Positions 32,987 through 43,237 are shown, counted from the stretch's first letter. The stretch: 64,000 nt of DNA from Chitinophagaceae bacterium (GCA_004173235.1 SEAC01000016.1:186001-250000); one strand, 5' to 3'. Notes: generated by a model not told the origin, from the letters alone. Made by a program: numbers and translations.

Positions 32987-34459
32987 ATGGCAACGGACAG
33001 CAATAAGTTCCAGGCGATCATCGCGCATTGCAAGGAGTACGGCTTTATTTTTCCTTCCTCCGAAATTTACGACGGCCTCGCGGCGGTATACGACTACGGC
33101 CAGTGGGGTGCGGAGCTGAAGAAGAATATCAAGGATCACTGGTGGCATTCCATGACACGGATGTATGAGAACATCGTGGGCATTGATGCAGCCATCTTCA
33201 TGCATCCCACTACCTGGAAGGCTTCCGGCCACGTCGACAACTTCTCCGACCCGATGATCGACAACAAGGATTCGAAGAAGCGCTACCGCGTGGATCACCT
33301 CATCGAGGCGCGCATTGACGAGCTCTCCAATGCCGGCCAGCAAGACCAGGCCGACCTGCTGCAAGGCCAGATGGATGCGCTCATTGCGAATAACGATTTT
33401 CCGGGGCTCAAGAACCTCATCGAGTCTTCCAACATGAAGTGCTCCGTGAGCGGCACCTGCAACTGGACCGACGTGCGCCAGTTCAACCTTATGTTCTCTA
33501 CCGAGTTCGGCGCTACTTCCGAAGAAGGCGACAATACCGTATATCTACGGCCCGAGACCGCGCAGGGCATCTTCGTGAATTTTCTCAACGTGCAGAAGAC
33601 GGGCCGCATGAAGATCCCCTTCGGCATTGCGCAGATCGGCAAGGCATTCCGCAACGAGATCGTTGCCCGCCAGTTCATCTTCCGCATGCGCGAGTTCGAG
33701 CAGATGGAGATGCAGTTCTTTATTCGTCCCGGCACACAAAAGCAGTGGTACGAATACTGGAAGGAAGAGCGGATGAAGTGGCACCTCGGCCTCGGAATCA
33801 CGCAGGATAAATACCGCTTCCACGACCACGTGAAGCTGGCGCACTACGCCGACGCCGCGTGTGACATCGAATACAACTTCCCCATCGGTTTCAAGGAAGT
33901 GGAAGGCATTCACTCGCGCACCGACTTCGACCTGCGCAACCATCAGGAGTATAGCAAAAAGAAGATGCAGTACTTCGACAACGACATCGACCCCGCAACG
34001 GGCAAGCCGTATGGCAACTACATTCCGTACGTAGTGGAAACATCGATCGGTGTGGACCGTACGGTGATGCTCGTGCTGAGCGAAGCCTACGCAGAAGAAG
34101 ACCTCACCAATCCCGAAACGCCCGAGAAGGCTGATTCGCGCGTGGTGCTGCGTTTCCCCGCTAAGCTGGCGCCTATCAAGCTCGCCGTTCTGCCGCTGTT
34201 GAAAAAAGACGGGCTACCCGAGCTGGGCCGGCAGCTGATGGACGAATGCAAAGGCGCGTTCAAATGCTTTTACGAAGAGAAGGATGCCATCGGCAAGCGC
34301 TACCGCCGCATGGATGCACTCGGCACGCCTTTCTGCGTTACCATCGACCACCAAACGAAGGAAGATGGTACCGTCACCATCCGCTACCGCGATAACATGA
34401 AGCAGGAGCGGGTGCCGATGAGTGAGGTGAAGAATATTGTGCTTAAGGCAATGGAGTAG
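32987..34459 (+). CDS. glyS: Glycyl-tRNA synthetase (single-chain dimer type)
   Basis: This 490-residue class II synthetase attaches glycine to tRNA-Gly. Visible are the N-terminal DGLAAVYDYGQWGAELK segment, class II motif 2 (FRNEIVARQFIFRMREFEQME), motif 3 (ETSIGVDRTVMLVL) and a C-terminal anticodon-binding domain (APIKLAVLPL onward). This is the alpha2 form also found in archaea and eukaryotes, not the alpha2beta2 type. The start was set at ATG 32987. A CCGTA-N4-TACGG palindrome lies at 33537-33550. Confidence 0.95.
   Translation: MATDSNKFQAIIAHCKEYGFIFPSSEIYDGLAAVYDYGQWGAELKKNIKDHWWHSMTRMYENIVGIDAAIFMHPTTWKASGHVDNFSDPMIDNKDSKKRYRVDHLIEARIDELSNAGQQDQADLLQGQMDALIANNDFPGLKNLIESSNMKCSVSGTCNWTDVRQFNLMFSTEFGATSEEGDNTVYLRPETAQGIFVNFLNVQKTGRMKIPFGIAQIGKAFRNEIVARQFIFRMREFEQMEMQFFIRPGTQKQWYEYWKEERMKWHLGLGITQDKYRFHDHVKLAHYADAACDIEYNFPIGFKEVEGIHSRTDFDLRNHQEYSKKKMQYFDNDIDPATGKPYGNYIPYVVETSIGVDRTVMLVLSEAYAEEDLTNPETPEKADSRVVLRFPAKLAPIKLAVLPLLKKDGLPELGRQLMDECKGAFKCFYEEKDAIGKRYRRMDALGTPFCVTIDHQTKEDGTVTIRYRDNMKQERVPMSEVKNIVLKAME
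33537..33550. repeat. CCGTA-N4-TACGG palindrome, copy 5
   Basis: CCGTATATCTACGG inside glyS, read as Thr-Val-Tyr-Leu-Arg, just before the conserved RPETAQG motif. Confidence 0.6.
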
Positions 34460-34553
34460 GCAGCATTCCTTTTCAATACACATTGTTCCATGCTCAATTT
34501 TCAAGGGAGATACCACTTGAGAATTGGGCATTGTTTGTTGAATATTGTACATT

Positions 34554-35315
34554 CTATCCCTTCCCTGTCACGCGGTATGTCACCATCCCCAGCAACTCCT
34601 TCAGCCATGCATCCCAGCTTTGGAGTGCGATGGGGGTGGGAAGCAGGTAGTCCTCTATGAAATTATTGGAGCGGAAGCGTGAGGTGAAATCGCAGGGGAA
34701 AAGCTGCACCGGAATGCCCTGCTTGTCGAACACCTTGCGCGCGCGCGGCAGGTGCATTGCCGATGAGATGAGCAGGAACGGGCCCCCGAGATGCGCCGTG
34801 TCGAGTATGCGTTTGGTGTTCTGCGCATTCTCGAGGGTGTTGCGCGATTCGGTATCGGTGTAAATGTCGGTTGTGGGAACTCCGAGCTCCACGAGCCGCT
34901 GCCGCACATATTCCGCTTCCTGGAAATTGTGTCCCACGATGTAGCCGTTGCCGGCGGGCACGATTACCTTGCGGATGTGGCCCGTCTTGTAGAGCAGGGC
35001 AGTCTGGATGAAGCGGTCGGAGGCAGGATTGAAGTAGCCGCGGTCGTCCTGCTTGTTGTAGGCAACAAAGCCGCCCAGCACGATTCCCGCTTGATAGCTG
35101 CCCAGTTTGTCCATAGCTACCGGTGCTGGCTCGTAAGCCGACAAAAAACCACGGATAATAGCCGGGTTGCTGAAGAAGAGCAACACCGCGAATGCCGACC
35201 AGATCAACCGCTTTTTCCGCACCGGGCGCCTGCTCAGCAGGCCCCACGCAAAAAGGATGATAGCCCAGATGAGCGGGCGGATGAACCAGAGGATTATTTT
35301 CAGGAGGACGAACAT
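34554..35315 (-). CDS. YdcF/ElyC-like DUF218 membrane protein
   Basis: This 253-residue protein has two N-terminal membrane segments (about 4-25 and 37-56) followed by a DUF218 domain (QAGIVLGGFV at about 74-83, ESRNTLENAQNT near 152, LLISSAMHLPRA near 175). The family includes ElyC and SanA, which influence peptidoglycan and envelope barrier assembly. It stands alone, preceded by an inverted pair of CAAACTAC-type repeats. Confidence 0.85.
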   Translation of the reverse strand: MFVLLKIILWFIRPLIWAIILFAWGLLSRRPVRKKRLIWSAFAVLLFFSNPAIIRGFLSAYEPAPVAMDKLGSYQAGIVLGGFVAYNKQDDRGYFNPASDRFIQTALLYKTGHIRKVIVPAGNGYIVGHNFQEAEYVRQRLVELGVPTTDIYTDTESRNTLENAQNTKRILDTAHLGGPFLLISSAMHLPRARKVFDKQGIPVQLFPCDFTSRFRSNNFIEDYLLPTPIALQSWDAWLKELLGMVTYRVTGKG

Positions 35316-35320
35316 AAGAG

Positions 35321-35402
35321 GACGTGGTTTGTGGTTTGTCGTTTGTGGTTGCGGACGACGGCTGCGAAATAACTACAAACCACAAACTATAAACTACAAA
35401 CT
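35321..35402. repeat. Inverted pair of CAAACTACAAAC-type repeats
   Basis: The left arm (35323-35352; GTGGTTTGTGGTTTGTC words) and right arm (35371-35402; ACAAACCACAAACTATAAAC words) lie between the ydcF-like and flavin reductase genes. It is the second pair of the family seen at 6610-6680. Confidence 0.65.
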
Positions 35403-35405
35403 TTT

Positions 35406-36146
35406 CTATCCATACAACTCCAGCGTCACATCCTTTTTATCATACCCGAGTTTGATGATCCGCTCTTTTGCCTCGTCTACCATGGCTTTCCAGCCACACA
35501 GATAGAAATGGGCGGGGTGTTTCGTGTCGAGGCCATGGGCACGAGCGCGGATCCGTTCTTCATAAACTGGATGCACATAGCCGCAGCATCCTTCCCACTC
35601 CTCACGCGAAAGTGTTGGGTAAAAACGGAAGTCGGGGAGTCGTTCTTCGAGCGCGCGCAGCTCGTCGAAGTAGAGCAGGTCGCGCTTGCTGCGCGTGCCG
35701 AAGATGAGGTTGAGCCCGCGATGCGGGATGTTGTGCCGTTCGATATGATGGAGCATACTGCGGAAGGGCGCGATGCCCGTTCCGGTGCAGATGAAGTAGA
35801 GCTCCTGCTCGAGTGCGGGCGGCAATGTAAAGACGCCTTGCGGACCGCGCAGCATCAATTCCGAACCGACGCTCACTTCATTGAAGAGATAGGTGGTGCC
35901 GAGTCCGCCGTCGAGTAAAACGATGAGCAACTCGAACTCGTTGGTGCCGTCGGGCCACGAGGCTATGGAGTAGCTGCGCCAGCGCCTGTTGGGCTTTTCG
36001 TGAATGGGGAGGTCGAGGGTAACAAATTGCCCAGGGAGAAAATCGAAGCTGTCCACCTCGGCGACTTTTACCCAAAACCGGCGTGTGTTCCAGGTCTCTT
36101 CCTCTATCCGGGTAACGGTTCCTTTTCGCCAGGGTTGGAGCGGCAT
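35406..36146 (-). CDS. Ferredoxin/flavodoxin-NADP reductase-like FAD oxidoreductase
   Basis: This 246-residue protein has a FAD-binding barrel with the RSYSIAS motif (about 57-63; R-x-Y-S binds FAD phosphate), an NAD(P)-binding lobe with GTGIAPFRSM (about 121-130) and a C-terminal YLCGWKAMVDEAK segment. No iron-sulfur ligands are present, so it passes electrons between NAD(P)H and a separate carrier such as ferredoxin. No partner gene is adjacent. Confidence 0.88.
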   Translation of the reverse strand: MPLQPWRKGTVTRIEEETWNTRRFWVKVAEVDSFDFLPGQFVTLDLPIHEKPNRRWRSYSIASWPDGTNEFELLIVLLDGGLGTTYLFNEVSVGSELMLRGPQGVFTLPPALEQELYFICTGTGIAPFRSMLHHIERHNIPHRGLNLIFGTRSKRDLLYFDELRALEERLPDFRFYPTLSREEWEGCCGYVHPVYEERIRARAHGLDTKHPAHFYLCGWKAMVDEAKERIIKLGYDKKDVTLELYG

Positions 36147-36509
36147 AGCTTCGGGGTTTGAATGAAGCTACAAAAATGGGCTAATGCCACCCATTTAAGA
36201 TTTTAATAGCTGCGGGAAGCAAGATTGGCATAGTGATTGAAAAATACATAACGAAGCGCGGTTGAAATGAAAACGTTGATACTGCGCTCGTTACATAATA
36301 AGAGTCTTACTCAATATACTTTTTGTCGGACGGTTTAGGTTAAAAGGGCTGGTGTTCTCATCGGCCCTCTTTTTTATGTCGGATGTAGGATGTGGGATGT
36401 CTGATATTGAAAACGGAGCGCGTTGCGATCCGTTTTTTTGTTAATACCAATTTATCAAATCCGACAACCGGCGTCCGACATCAGACATCCTACATCAGAC
36501 ATCAGATAT
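36147..36509. other. Intergenic region with possible structured RNA and repeat pair
   Basis: No protein gene is visible. The gap contains a hairpin plus terminator at 36249-36375 (listed separately) and an inverted pair of GATGTAGGATGT-type repeats at 36377-36405 and 36475-36510. Confidence 0.6.
36249..36375 (+). ncRNA. Candidate orphan structured RNA ending in a terminator
   Basis: A stem with one bulge pairs 36249-36259 (TAACGA-A-GCGC) with 36284-36293 (GCGCTCGTTA). About 50 bases later a second hairpin (AGGGC at 36345-36349 with 36364-36368) is followed by six Ts (36370-36375), as in a plus-strand terminator. No plus-strand gene lies upstream that would need it: the flanking genes are both on the minus strand. 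On the minus strand the same hairpin has only four Ts, so it might instead end the gene at 36510. No known RNA family is recognised. Confidence 0.35.
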
Positions 36510-36510
36510 C
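36377..36510. repeat. Inverted pair of GATGTAGGATGTCTGATG-type repeats
   Basis: The left arm (36377-36405) and right arm (36475-36510, reverse complement words CAGACATCCTACATCAGAC) bracket about 70 bp. The same family brackets the four-helix-bundle gene at 56161-56230 and 56691-56719. Confidence 0.65.
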
Positions 36511-36968
36511 TATTGCTGCATGATCGGCTCCAGCTCCTTCCAGCTGCCGAGCGTTTTCCAGAATGTTTTTCCGCGCAGGGTGTAACGCACCTGCAGTTTG
36601 CCGGCGCCGGGGCGCACCGGGCCTTTGGGCAGGATGAGCTGCTCTACCATGCGCGTAGTAAGGGGCACCAGCGTATCGGTGCGCGGCTGCTGCGGCAGGT
36701 TGTTGTTGATCTCCAGCACCGGTGACGTAACGCGTTCGGTGCGGAACGTATAGCGCTTGCCGCCGATGCGCACCTCCGTGATGCGGAAGCCCGCGGCGGG
36801 ATGCGCCACGTAAATGCGGTAGTCCATCAGGGTTGCATTGGGCCTGTTGGCCGGAACAATACCCGGGTGCGAGGGCCGTCCATAGCCATAAAGCGTAACG
36901 CTGTTGGCCGACTGTGCAGCCGCTGCAAGCGTGCCCGCCAGGAAGATAAGGGTGAAAATTTTACGCAT
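36510..36968 (-). CDS. Secreted hypothetical protein (152 aa)
   Basis: This protein has a signal peptide (residues 1-19, AAAAQS) and a mature beta-rich domain with ITEVRIGGKRYTF and LQVRYTLRGKTFWK segments. No lipobox and no T9SS domain are seen, so it is probably periplasmic. No family is recognised. Its stop codon abuts the right arm of an intergenic repeat. Confidence 0.65.
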   Translation of the reverse strand: MRKIFTLIFLAGTLAAAAQSANSVTLYGYGRPSHPGIVPANRPNATLMDYRIYVAHPAAGFRITEVRIGGKRYTFRTERVTSPVLEINNNLPQQPRTDTLVPLTTRMVEQLILPKGPVRPGAGKLQVRYTLRGKTFWKTLGSWKELEPIMQQ

Positions 36969-36998
36969 CAGAATCGGGGTTTACGCTATGATTTTGTG

Positions 36999-37006
36999 TA
37001 AATTTG
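36999..37006 (+). promoter_or_regulatory. -7 promoter box of the BNR-repeat T9SS gene
   Basis: TAAATTTG, a perfect consensus match, lies about 80 bases before the ATG at 37086. It sits within a GTAAA-N8-TTTAC inverted repeat (36998-37015) that could be an operator. Confidence 0.45.
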
Positions 37007-37085
37007 AGAGTTTACAAATGGTTTGTAAAAAGAATTGAACTGCCATTCTTCCGAAACTAAACACAGCTAGCTGTCATTGACTCTT

Positions 37086-39665
37086 ATGTTAACCCTGAAA
37101 TCTTTTTTAAAGGCTGGCGCCGTAGTGGTCGTCTGTGCCGCCGGTTATTTCGGCTATACCGCCTACCGCGCCGAACAATTGGAAGAAGCTGAGGAGCGCC
37201 TCGAGCAAGACGGCATGGAACTGGCGAAGCGCCAGCAGTTCATGATGACCCGCGACCCGCAGCTGAACAGCATTCCCAGTAACCGACTGGTGCAGGCCGA
37301 CAACATGCGCCGCAACCTCATCGCCACCGGGCGCACCGCGTCGCTGCCCTGGCAGGAGCGTGGCCCGAGCAACGTGGGTGGCCGCACCCGCGCCATCCTC
37401 ATCGACCGCGCCGACGCCACGGGCAACACCGTGCTGGCTGCATCGGTGAGCGGAGGCATCTTCCGCAGCACCAACTTCCTGAGCACACCCGTAACCTGGA
37501 CGCCCGTTGCCGACCGCATGGGCAACCTCGCCGTTACCTGTCTCTGGCAAGACCGTAGCAACGCATCCATCATTTATGCAGGCACCGGCGAAGGCTGGTT
37601 CAACATCGACGCCGTTAAAGGCGCCGGCGTGTTCCGCTCCACCGATGGCGGCCTCACGTGGGCACTGCTTCCGAGCACAGCTTCCTTCGAATACATTCAG
37701 GACCTCGTGCAGGACAACAACGGTTACCTCTACGTTTCGCTCCGCAACAGCGTTTCCACCCTCCGTGGCATCATGCGCTCTACCAACGCCGGCGCAACGT
37801 GGGACCAGGTGGCGGGCCTGCCCTTCACCAACCTCAACTACCGCACGGGTCGCGCAGCCGACCTTGAAGTGGCTTCCAACGGAGACGTATATGCCACGCT
37901 CGGCATCTTCTCGCCCGGTATGGTCATCAAGTCGGCAGGCAGCAACGGCACCAACACCGGCACCTCCGGCACCTGGGTGGACGTGACGCCTCCTTTCACC
38001 GTGGCCACCAACCGCTGCGAGCTGGCCATCGCGCCCTCCAACCCCAACCGCCTCTACCTCTTCGGGCAGGACAGCACCAACTCGCAGGTGTCTGAATGTT
38101 TCCGTTCCGACAACGGGGGGCAGAGCTGGATCAACATGAACGTTCCGGCCGGCGTCAACAACGGCAACGTGTCGCAAAACTGGTATAACCTTACGTCGGC
38201 AGTGGATCCCACCAACCCCGACGTAGTGGTTGTGGGCGGATTCAACGTAGCGCGCACTACCGATGGTGGGGGCGCCTGGTCTACCATTTCTACCAACACA
38301 CCTGCCATTCACGTTGACCAGCAGTACCTCGTATACGGCAACTCCAGCCGCCTGATCGTGGGCAACGACGGTGGCATCTTCGTAACCAACAATGCAGATG
38401 GCTCAACGCCGCTCTTCGAGAACAAGAACAACGGGTTCAATGTAACGCAGTTCTATGGTGCGGACTTCCATCCTACCAACGCCAACTTCTTCCTCGCGGG
38501 CGCGCAGGACAACAACACCCAGCGCTTCAACGGCGCGGGCATCCAGGCCACCACGGCCGTAGTAGGTGGCGACGGCGGCATTCCGCACATCGACCAGACC
38601 GACGGCAACCTCCAGATTGCAGCATATGTAGGCAACTCCTACTATCGCTCGCTCAACGGCGGCAACTCGTTCACACAGCTTAGCGGCAACAACTCCGGTA
38701 CGGGCCAGTTCATCAACCCGACAGACTTCGACGACGTGGCCAAAGTTCTTTACTGCGGCGACGAGGCCAACAAGATGACCGTCATCACCAACCTCACGGG
38801 CTCGCCCGCCCGCGTAACGCGCACCATTTCGGCAATGGCCAGCCGCGAGATCACTGCCGTTCGCGTGGATCCGCTTGCTTCCAATACCGTGTGGATCGGT
38901 TGCTCGTTCGGATCGGCCGTTCCGCAGATCATCAAGCTCACCAACGCCAACACGGCCACGCCGGTAGTGTCGGTGAATGCTACCATCGGCAGCGTCGCCA
39001 GTGCAGCCATCTCTTCCATCGAAGTAGATCCGGCCGATAATAACCACCTGATCGTTACGCTTTCCAACTTCGGTATAACGAGTGTATTTGAAAGCACCAA
39101 CGGCGGCACAGCCTGGACGGCCATCGAAGGCAACCTGCCCGACATGCCTGTTTACTGGGCGATGATCGTTCCGGCGGGCATCGAGCCCAACGGAGTAGGC
39201 AACGGAAGCGGCGGCATCATGATCGGCACCGACCTCGGTGTTTGGTACACGATGGCCAGCAACGGCGGCAGCACAACGTGGCTGCCTTACGCCAACTTCC
39301 CCAACACGCCGGTCTACATGCTCAAGTACCGCGACCTCGACCGCACGGTAATGGCAGCCACCCACGGCCGCGGCCTGTGGACCACGGTGCTCACGCGCGC
39401 AACAGGCGTGTCGAACGTTACGGCCACGCGCGATTTCATCAAGTATGTATCCAGTGCCAACAACCGCCTCACCATCGTGCCGGGTAACCTCAACACCCGC
39501 CGCATGACGGTTGAGGTTTACAACACGGCAGGCAGCCTCGTGCACCGCGAAACCCGCGCCTACAGCGCTGCCCAGCTTCCTGTCGACCGCTGGTCGCGCG
39601 GAGCCTACATCGTTCGCATCACGGGCGATAAGGGAGAGGTTTTTGTGCAGCAGGTGGTTAGATAG
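37086..39665 (+). CDS. T9SS-secreted BNR/Asp-box repeat protein
   Basis: This 859-residue protein is a sortilin/sialidase-like beta-propeller. Many Asp-box motifs are visible (SGGIFRSTNF, STDGGLTWALL, RSDNGGQSW, STNGGTAWTAI), and a short T9SS sorting domain closes the protein (VYNTAGSLVHRE to QQVVR). The N-terminus has a hydrophobic helix at about 8-27 without a clear cleavage site. ATG 37086 was chosen over an in-frame TTG at 37077. Such propellers bind glycans or act as glycosidases, but no catalytic residues are assigned here. Confidence 0.87.
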   Translation: MLTLKSFLKAGAVVVVCAAGYFGYTAYRAEQLEEAEERLEQDGMELAKRQQFMMTRDPQLNSIPSNRLVQADNMRRNLIATGRTASLPWQERGPSNVGGRTRAILIDRADATGNTVLAASVSGGIFRSTNFLSTPVTWTPVADRMGNLAVTCLWQDRSNASIIYAGTGEGWFNIDAVKGAGVFRSTDGGLTWALLPSTASFEYIQDLVQDNNGYLYVSLRNSVSTLRGIMRSTNAGATWDQVAGLPFTNLNYRTGRAADLEVASNGDVYATLGIFSPGMVIKSAGSNGTNTGTSGTWVDVTPPFTVATNRCELAIAPSNPNRLYLFGQDSTNSQVSECFRSDNGGQSWINMNVPAGVNNGNVSQNWYNLTSAVDPTNPDVVVVGGFNVARTTDGGGAWSTISTNTPAIHVDQQYLVYGNSSRLIVGNDGGIFVTNNADGSTPLFENKNNGFNVTQFYGADFHPTNANFFLAGAQDNNTQRFNGAGIQATTAVVGGDGGIPHIDQTDGNLQIAAYVGNSYYRSLNGGNSFTQLSGNNSGTGQFINPTDFDDVAKVLYCGDEANKMTVITNLTGSPARVTRTISAMASREITAVRVDPLASNTVWIGCSFGSAVPQIIKLTNANTATPVVSVNATIGSVASAAISSIEVDPADNNHLIVTLSNFGITSVFESTNGGTAWTAIEGNLPDMPVYWAMIVPAGIEPNGVGNGSGGIMIGTDLGVWYTMASNGGSTTWLPYANFPNTPVYMLKYRDLDRTVMAATHGRGLWTTVLTRATGVSNVTATRDFIKYVSSANNRLTIVPGNLNTRRMTVEVYNTAGSLVHRETRAYSAAQLPVDRWSRGAYIVRITGDKGEVFVQQVVR

Positions 39666-39667
39666 TT

Positions 39668-39796
39668 TGCAGTTTACAGTTTTCAGTTTCTGAAAATTCG
39701 GATATCCAGAAGCCCGGGTCCAGTACCTGGGCTTTTTATTGGCGCGGTAGTCTGGCCAATCAACGCAAACTTCAAACTGTAAACTGTAAACTGAAG
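39668..39796. repeat. Inverted pair of CAGTTTACAGTTT-type repeats around a terminator
   Basis: The left arm (39668-39692) and right arm (39766-39796; CAAACTGTAAACTGTAAAC) flank the terminator at 39710-39736, between the BNR-repeat gene and mfd. Confidence 0.65.
39710..39736 (+). terminator. Terminator of the BNR-repeat gene
   Basis: A 10-bp stem with one G-T pair (39710-39719 with 39725-39734) and a run of Ts follow the stop codon by about 45 bases. Confidence 0.8.
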
Positions 39797-39819
39797 CCTC
39801 CCCCGAACTGGCCGCTCGC

Positions 39820-39827
39820 TACATTTG
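39820..39827 (+). promoter_or_regulatory. -7 promoter box of mfd
   Basis: TACATTTG, a perfect match, ends eight bases before the ATG at 39836. The mRNA leader would be only a few nucleotides. Confidence 0.5.
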
Positions 39828-39835
39828 CCCTCCCG

Positions 39836-42800
39836 ATGACCGTAGCCGATCTGCTCAAGGCTTACCAGAATTCCCCCCAGGTTTTTTCACTGGTGAACGG
39901 CATCACTATGTCGGGTGCACAAAGATTCCTGTTGCGCAACCTGCGCGGATCGGCATCGCAATTTGTGTCGGCATCCGTATTTCTACACCCCGGTTGCAAT
40001 AGCATCAACCACGTATTTGTTTGTAACGATGCCGAAGAGGCCGCTTACTTCCACAACACCCTCGAAAGCCTCACCGACGCACTGAATATCTACTACTTCC
40101 CTTCTTCGTTCAAGAACCGCAAGAACTACAGGCTGCTCAATTCGTCGCACGTGATGCTGCGCACCGAAGCGGTGATGAAGTTTGCAGCCGCGGCAGGCGC
40201 ACGCGCGGGCGCGCTTGTAACGTACCCCGAAGCGTTGTTTGAAAAAGTAGTGGTGTCCACGGCGGTGTCGGAAGCGATGATCCGCATCAAGACCAACGAT
40301 ACCATCCAGCCCGACGAGCTTTTTGCGAAGCTGGTAGACTATGGTTTTGAACGCACCGACTTCGTGTATGAGCCGGGGCAATTTGCCGTGCGTGGCGGCA
40401 TCCTCGATATCTATTCGTTCGGCAACGAAAAGCCTTACCGCATCGAGTTGTTTGGAAACGACATCGACTCCATCCGCATCATCGACCCGGAGACGCAGCT
40501 TTCGGAGCGGCGCCTGTTGCAGGTGTCCATCATACCCAACGTGGAAACGCAGTTTGGTGATGAACAGAAAGTTTCGCTGCTCGGGTTCCTGCCCCACAAC
40601 ACCGTAATCTGGATGCAGGATGAAGAGCTCACCTACGAGCACCTGCTTACTTCCGAAGAAGACCTCGGACTATTCCTTGAGCTTCGCGCGGGCAGGACCG
40701 ATAAGGAAGAGGAAGACGAAAGCCTCGAGAAGCGCGAAGTGACTGCTGCCGATTTCATTGACCCCAAAACGTTCCGCGAGGATCTGTCGCGCAGGCACAC
40801 CGTGCATTTCGGTCCGCAGCGGCCCGAGGTGGCTGTGCATACAGAGATCGAATTTCACACCAGGGAGCAGCCTGCGTTCAACCGCCAGTTCGACCTCCTG
40901 ATAAACGACCTGAAGGAGTGGGAGAAGAAGAAATTCGCGCTCAACCTCTTTGCAGAAAACCCGCGGCAGCTGGAGCGGCTTTATACCATCTTTAAAGACC
41001 TGAGGGAAGAAATTCCTTTTCAGCCGCAGGCCATCTCCATTCATGAAGGCTTCATCGATGAAGACCTGAAGATCGTTTGCTATACCGATCACCAGATCTT
41101 CCAGCGCTATCACAAATACAAGGTGAAGCAGGCCTACAACAAGAACAAGGCGCTCACCCTTCGCACGCTGCGCGAGTTGCAACCCGGCGATTACGTGACG
41201 CACATCGATCACGGCGTGGGCGTTTACAGCGGCCTGCAAAAAATGGAAGCGGGCGGTAAGCTGCAGGAGGCCGTACGCATCATTTACAAAGACAACGACA
41301 TACTTTACGTCAACATCAACTCGCTGCACAAGATCGCCAAGTTCACGGGCAAGGAAGGCTCCGTGCCCAAGGTGAACAAACTTGGATCCGACGCGTGGTC
41401 GAAGCTGAAAGAGAAGACGAAAACGAAAGTGAAGGAGATCGCTTTCGACCTCATCCAATTATATGCGCAACGCAAGGCGCAGGTGGGCTTCGCGCACAGC
41501 CCCGACAACTATCTTACAACCGAGCTCGAAGCATCCTTTATTTACGAAGACACGCCCGATCAGAGTAAGGCCACTGCCGATGTAAAGCGCGACATGGAAT
41601 CGGCTTCTCCGATGGACCGCCTCGTGTGCGGCGATGTGGGCTTCGGTAAAACAGAGATCGCCATCCGCGCGGCATTCAAAGCTGTGGTGGATGGAAGACA
41701 GGCGGCGATACTTGTGCCCACCACCATCCTGGCCTTTCAACACTTCAAGACCTTTAGTGATCGCCTGCGCGACTTCCCCGTAACAGTGGATTACATCAAT
41801 CGCTTCAAGAGTGCGAAAGAGAAGAAGGAAACGCTGAAGCGCGTGGAGGAAGGGAAAGTGGACATCCTCGTGGGCACGCATGCCATCCTGAGCAAGGACG
41901 TTAAGTTCAGGAACCTCGGCCTGCTAGTGATCGACGAAGAGCAAAAGTTTGGTGTGGCGCACAAGGAGAAGATAAAAACGATGCGCACCAACATCGATGC
42001 GCTTACGCTCACGGCAACGCCGATACCGCGCACGCTGCAGTTTTCACTTATGGGCGCGCGCGACCTGAGCATCATCAACACGCCGCCGCCAAACCGTCAG
42101 CCGATACAAACGGAAGTGCGCGTGTTCCAGGAAGACTTCATCCGCGAAGCCATTTACTTTGAAACGGAACGTGGCGGCCAGGTATTCTTCATCCACAACC
42201 GCATACAAGGCCTTGCCGAAATGGCCGCGCATATCAAGGGCCTTTGCCCCGACCTCAGCATCGGCTGGGCGCACGGACAGCTGGAAGGGCACGAGCTTGA
42301 AGAACGCATACTCGACTTCATTGACCGCAAATACGACGTGCTGGTCTGTACCAACATCGTGGAGAGCGGCGTAGATATTCCGAACGTGAACACCATCGTG
42401 GTCAACAATGCGCACCAGTTCGGGCTTTCCGATCTGCACCAGTTGCGCGGCCGCGTGGGGCGTTCCAACAAGAAAGCGTTTTGCTACCTGCTGGCGCCGC
42501 CAATGAGTACACTCCCTACCGACAGTCGCAAGCGTCTGCAAACGCTCGAGCAACACTCCGAGCTGGGCTCCGGTTTTCAGATCGCCATGCGCGACCTGGA
42601 CATCCGCGGTGCGGGCAACCTGCTGGGCGGTGAGCAGACCGGCTTCATGGCGGAGATCGGCTTTGAAACCTACCAGAAGATATTGGAAGAAGCGATCCGA
42701 GAGTTAAAGCGCACGCAATTCAAAGAATTGTTCAAAGAAGAGATCACCAAGCAGGATGAATTCGTGCAGGATTGCACCATCGACACCGACCAGGAGATCC

Positions 42801-43237
42801 TTATTCCTGACGATTACGTGGAAAGCATCACCGAGCGCCTATCGCTTTACTCGCGCCTCGACAACTGCGAGACCGAGGAAGAATTGCTGGCGATGGAAGA
42901 AGAGATCCGCGACCGCTTCGGGCCCGTGCCCGCACCTGTGCAGGACCTGTTTGTGACCGTGCGGGTGCGCAAGGTGTGCGTGTCGCTTGGCTTCGAAAAA
43001 CTGCTGCTGCGCGATACGACCTTGAAGTGCTTCTTCATCAACCGCCCCGATTCGCCTTACTTCGAAAGTGACCTGTTCAAGAGTATCCTCGATTTCCTGC
43101 AAACGGGCACCAACAAGGCGCACCTGAAGCAGGTTGGGAAGACCTTCCTGCTCGTTGCCGCGCCCGTCAAGACCATGACGGAGGTGCACGCCTTTTTGCT
43201 AAAGATGCACGCGTCGGTGTTTCCTTCTAGCAAATAG
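39836..43237 (+). CDS. mfd: Transcription-repair coupling factor Mfd
   Basis: This 1133-residue superfamily 2 translocase removes RNA polymerase stalled at DNA damage and recruits UvrA. In order: UvrB-like N-terminal module; RNA-polymerase-interacting CarD-like domain ([21 protein letters not shown], about 441-461); helicase motif [10 protein letters not shown] (about 598-606), DEEQ box (about 701), [10 protein letters not shown] motif III, motif [11 protein letters not shown] (near 881); and a C-terminal TRCF domain. Its length matches the family. The start was set at ATG 39836 by the promoter box just before it. Confidence 0.96.
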   Translation: MTVADLLKAYQNSPQVFSLVNGITMSGAQRFLLRNLRGSASQFVSASVFLHPGCNSINHVFVCNDAEEAAYFHNTLESLTDALNIYYFPSSFKNRKNYRLLNSSHVMLRTEAVMKFAAAAGARAGALVTYPEALFEKVVVSTAVSEAMIRIKTNDTIQPDELFAKLVDYGFERTDFVYEPGQFAVRGGILDIYSFGNEKPYRIELFGNDIDSIRIIDPETQLSERRLLQVSIIPNVETQFGDEQKVSLLGFLPHNTVIWMQDEELTYEHLLTSEEDLGLFLELRAGRTDKEEEDESLEKREVTAADFIDPKTFREDLSRRHTVHFGPQRPEVAVHTEIEFHTREQPAFNRQFDLLINDLKEWEKKKFALNLFAENPRQLERLYTIFKDLREEIPFQPQAISIHEGFIDEDLKIVCYTDHQIFQRYHKYKVKQAYNKNKALTLRTLRELQPGDYVTHIDHGVGVYSGLQKMEAGGKLQEAVRIIYKDNDILYVNINSLHKIAKFTGKEGSVPKVNKLGSDAWSKLKEKTKTKVKEIAFDLIQLYAQRKAQVGFAHSPDNYLTTELEASFIYEDTPDQSKATADVKRDMESASPMDRLVCGDVGFGKTEIAIRAAFKAVVDGRQAAILVPTTILAFQHFKTFSDRLRDFPVTVDYINRFKSAKEKKETLKRVEEGKVDILVGTHAILSKDVKFRNLGLLVIDEEQKFGVAHKEKIKTMRTNIDALTLTATPIPRTLQFSLMGARDLSIINTPPPNRQPIQTEVRVFQEDFIREAIYFETERGGQVFFIHNRIQGLAEMAAHIKGLCPDLSIGWAHGQLEGHELEERILDFIDRKYDVLVCTNIVESGVDIPNVNTIVVNNAHQFGLSDLHQLRGRVGRSNKKAFCYLLAPPMSTLPTDSRKRLQTLEQHSELGSGFQIAMRDLDIRGAGNLLGGEQTGFMAEIGFETYQKILEEAIRELKRTQFKELFKEEITKQDEFVQDCTIDTDQEILIPDDYVESITERLSLYSRLDNCETEEELLAMEEEIRDRFGPVPAPVQDLFVTVRVRKVCVSLGFEKLLLRDTTLKCFFINRPDSPYFESDLFKSILDFLQTGTNKAHLKQVGKTFLLVAAPVKTMTEVHAFLLKMHASVFPSSK

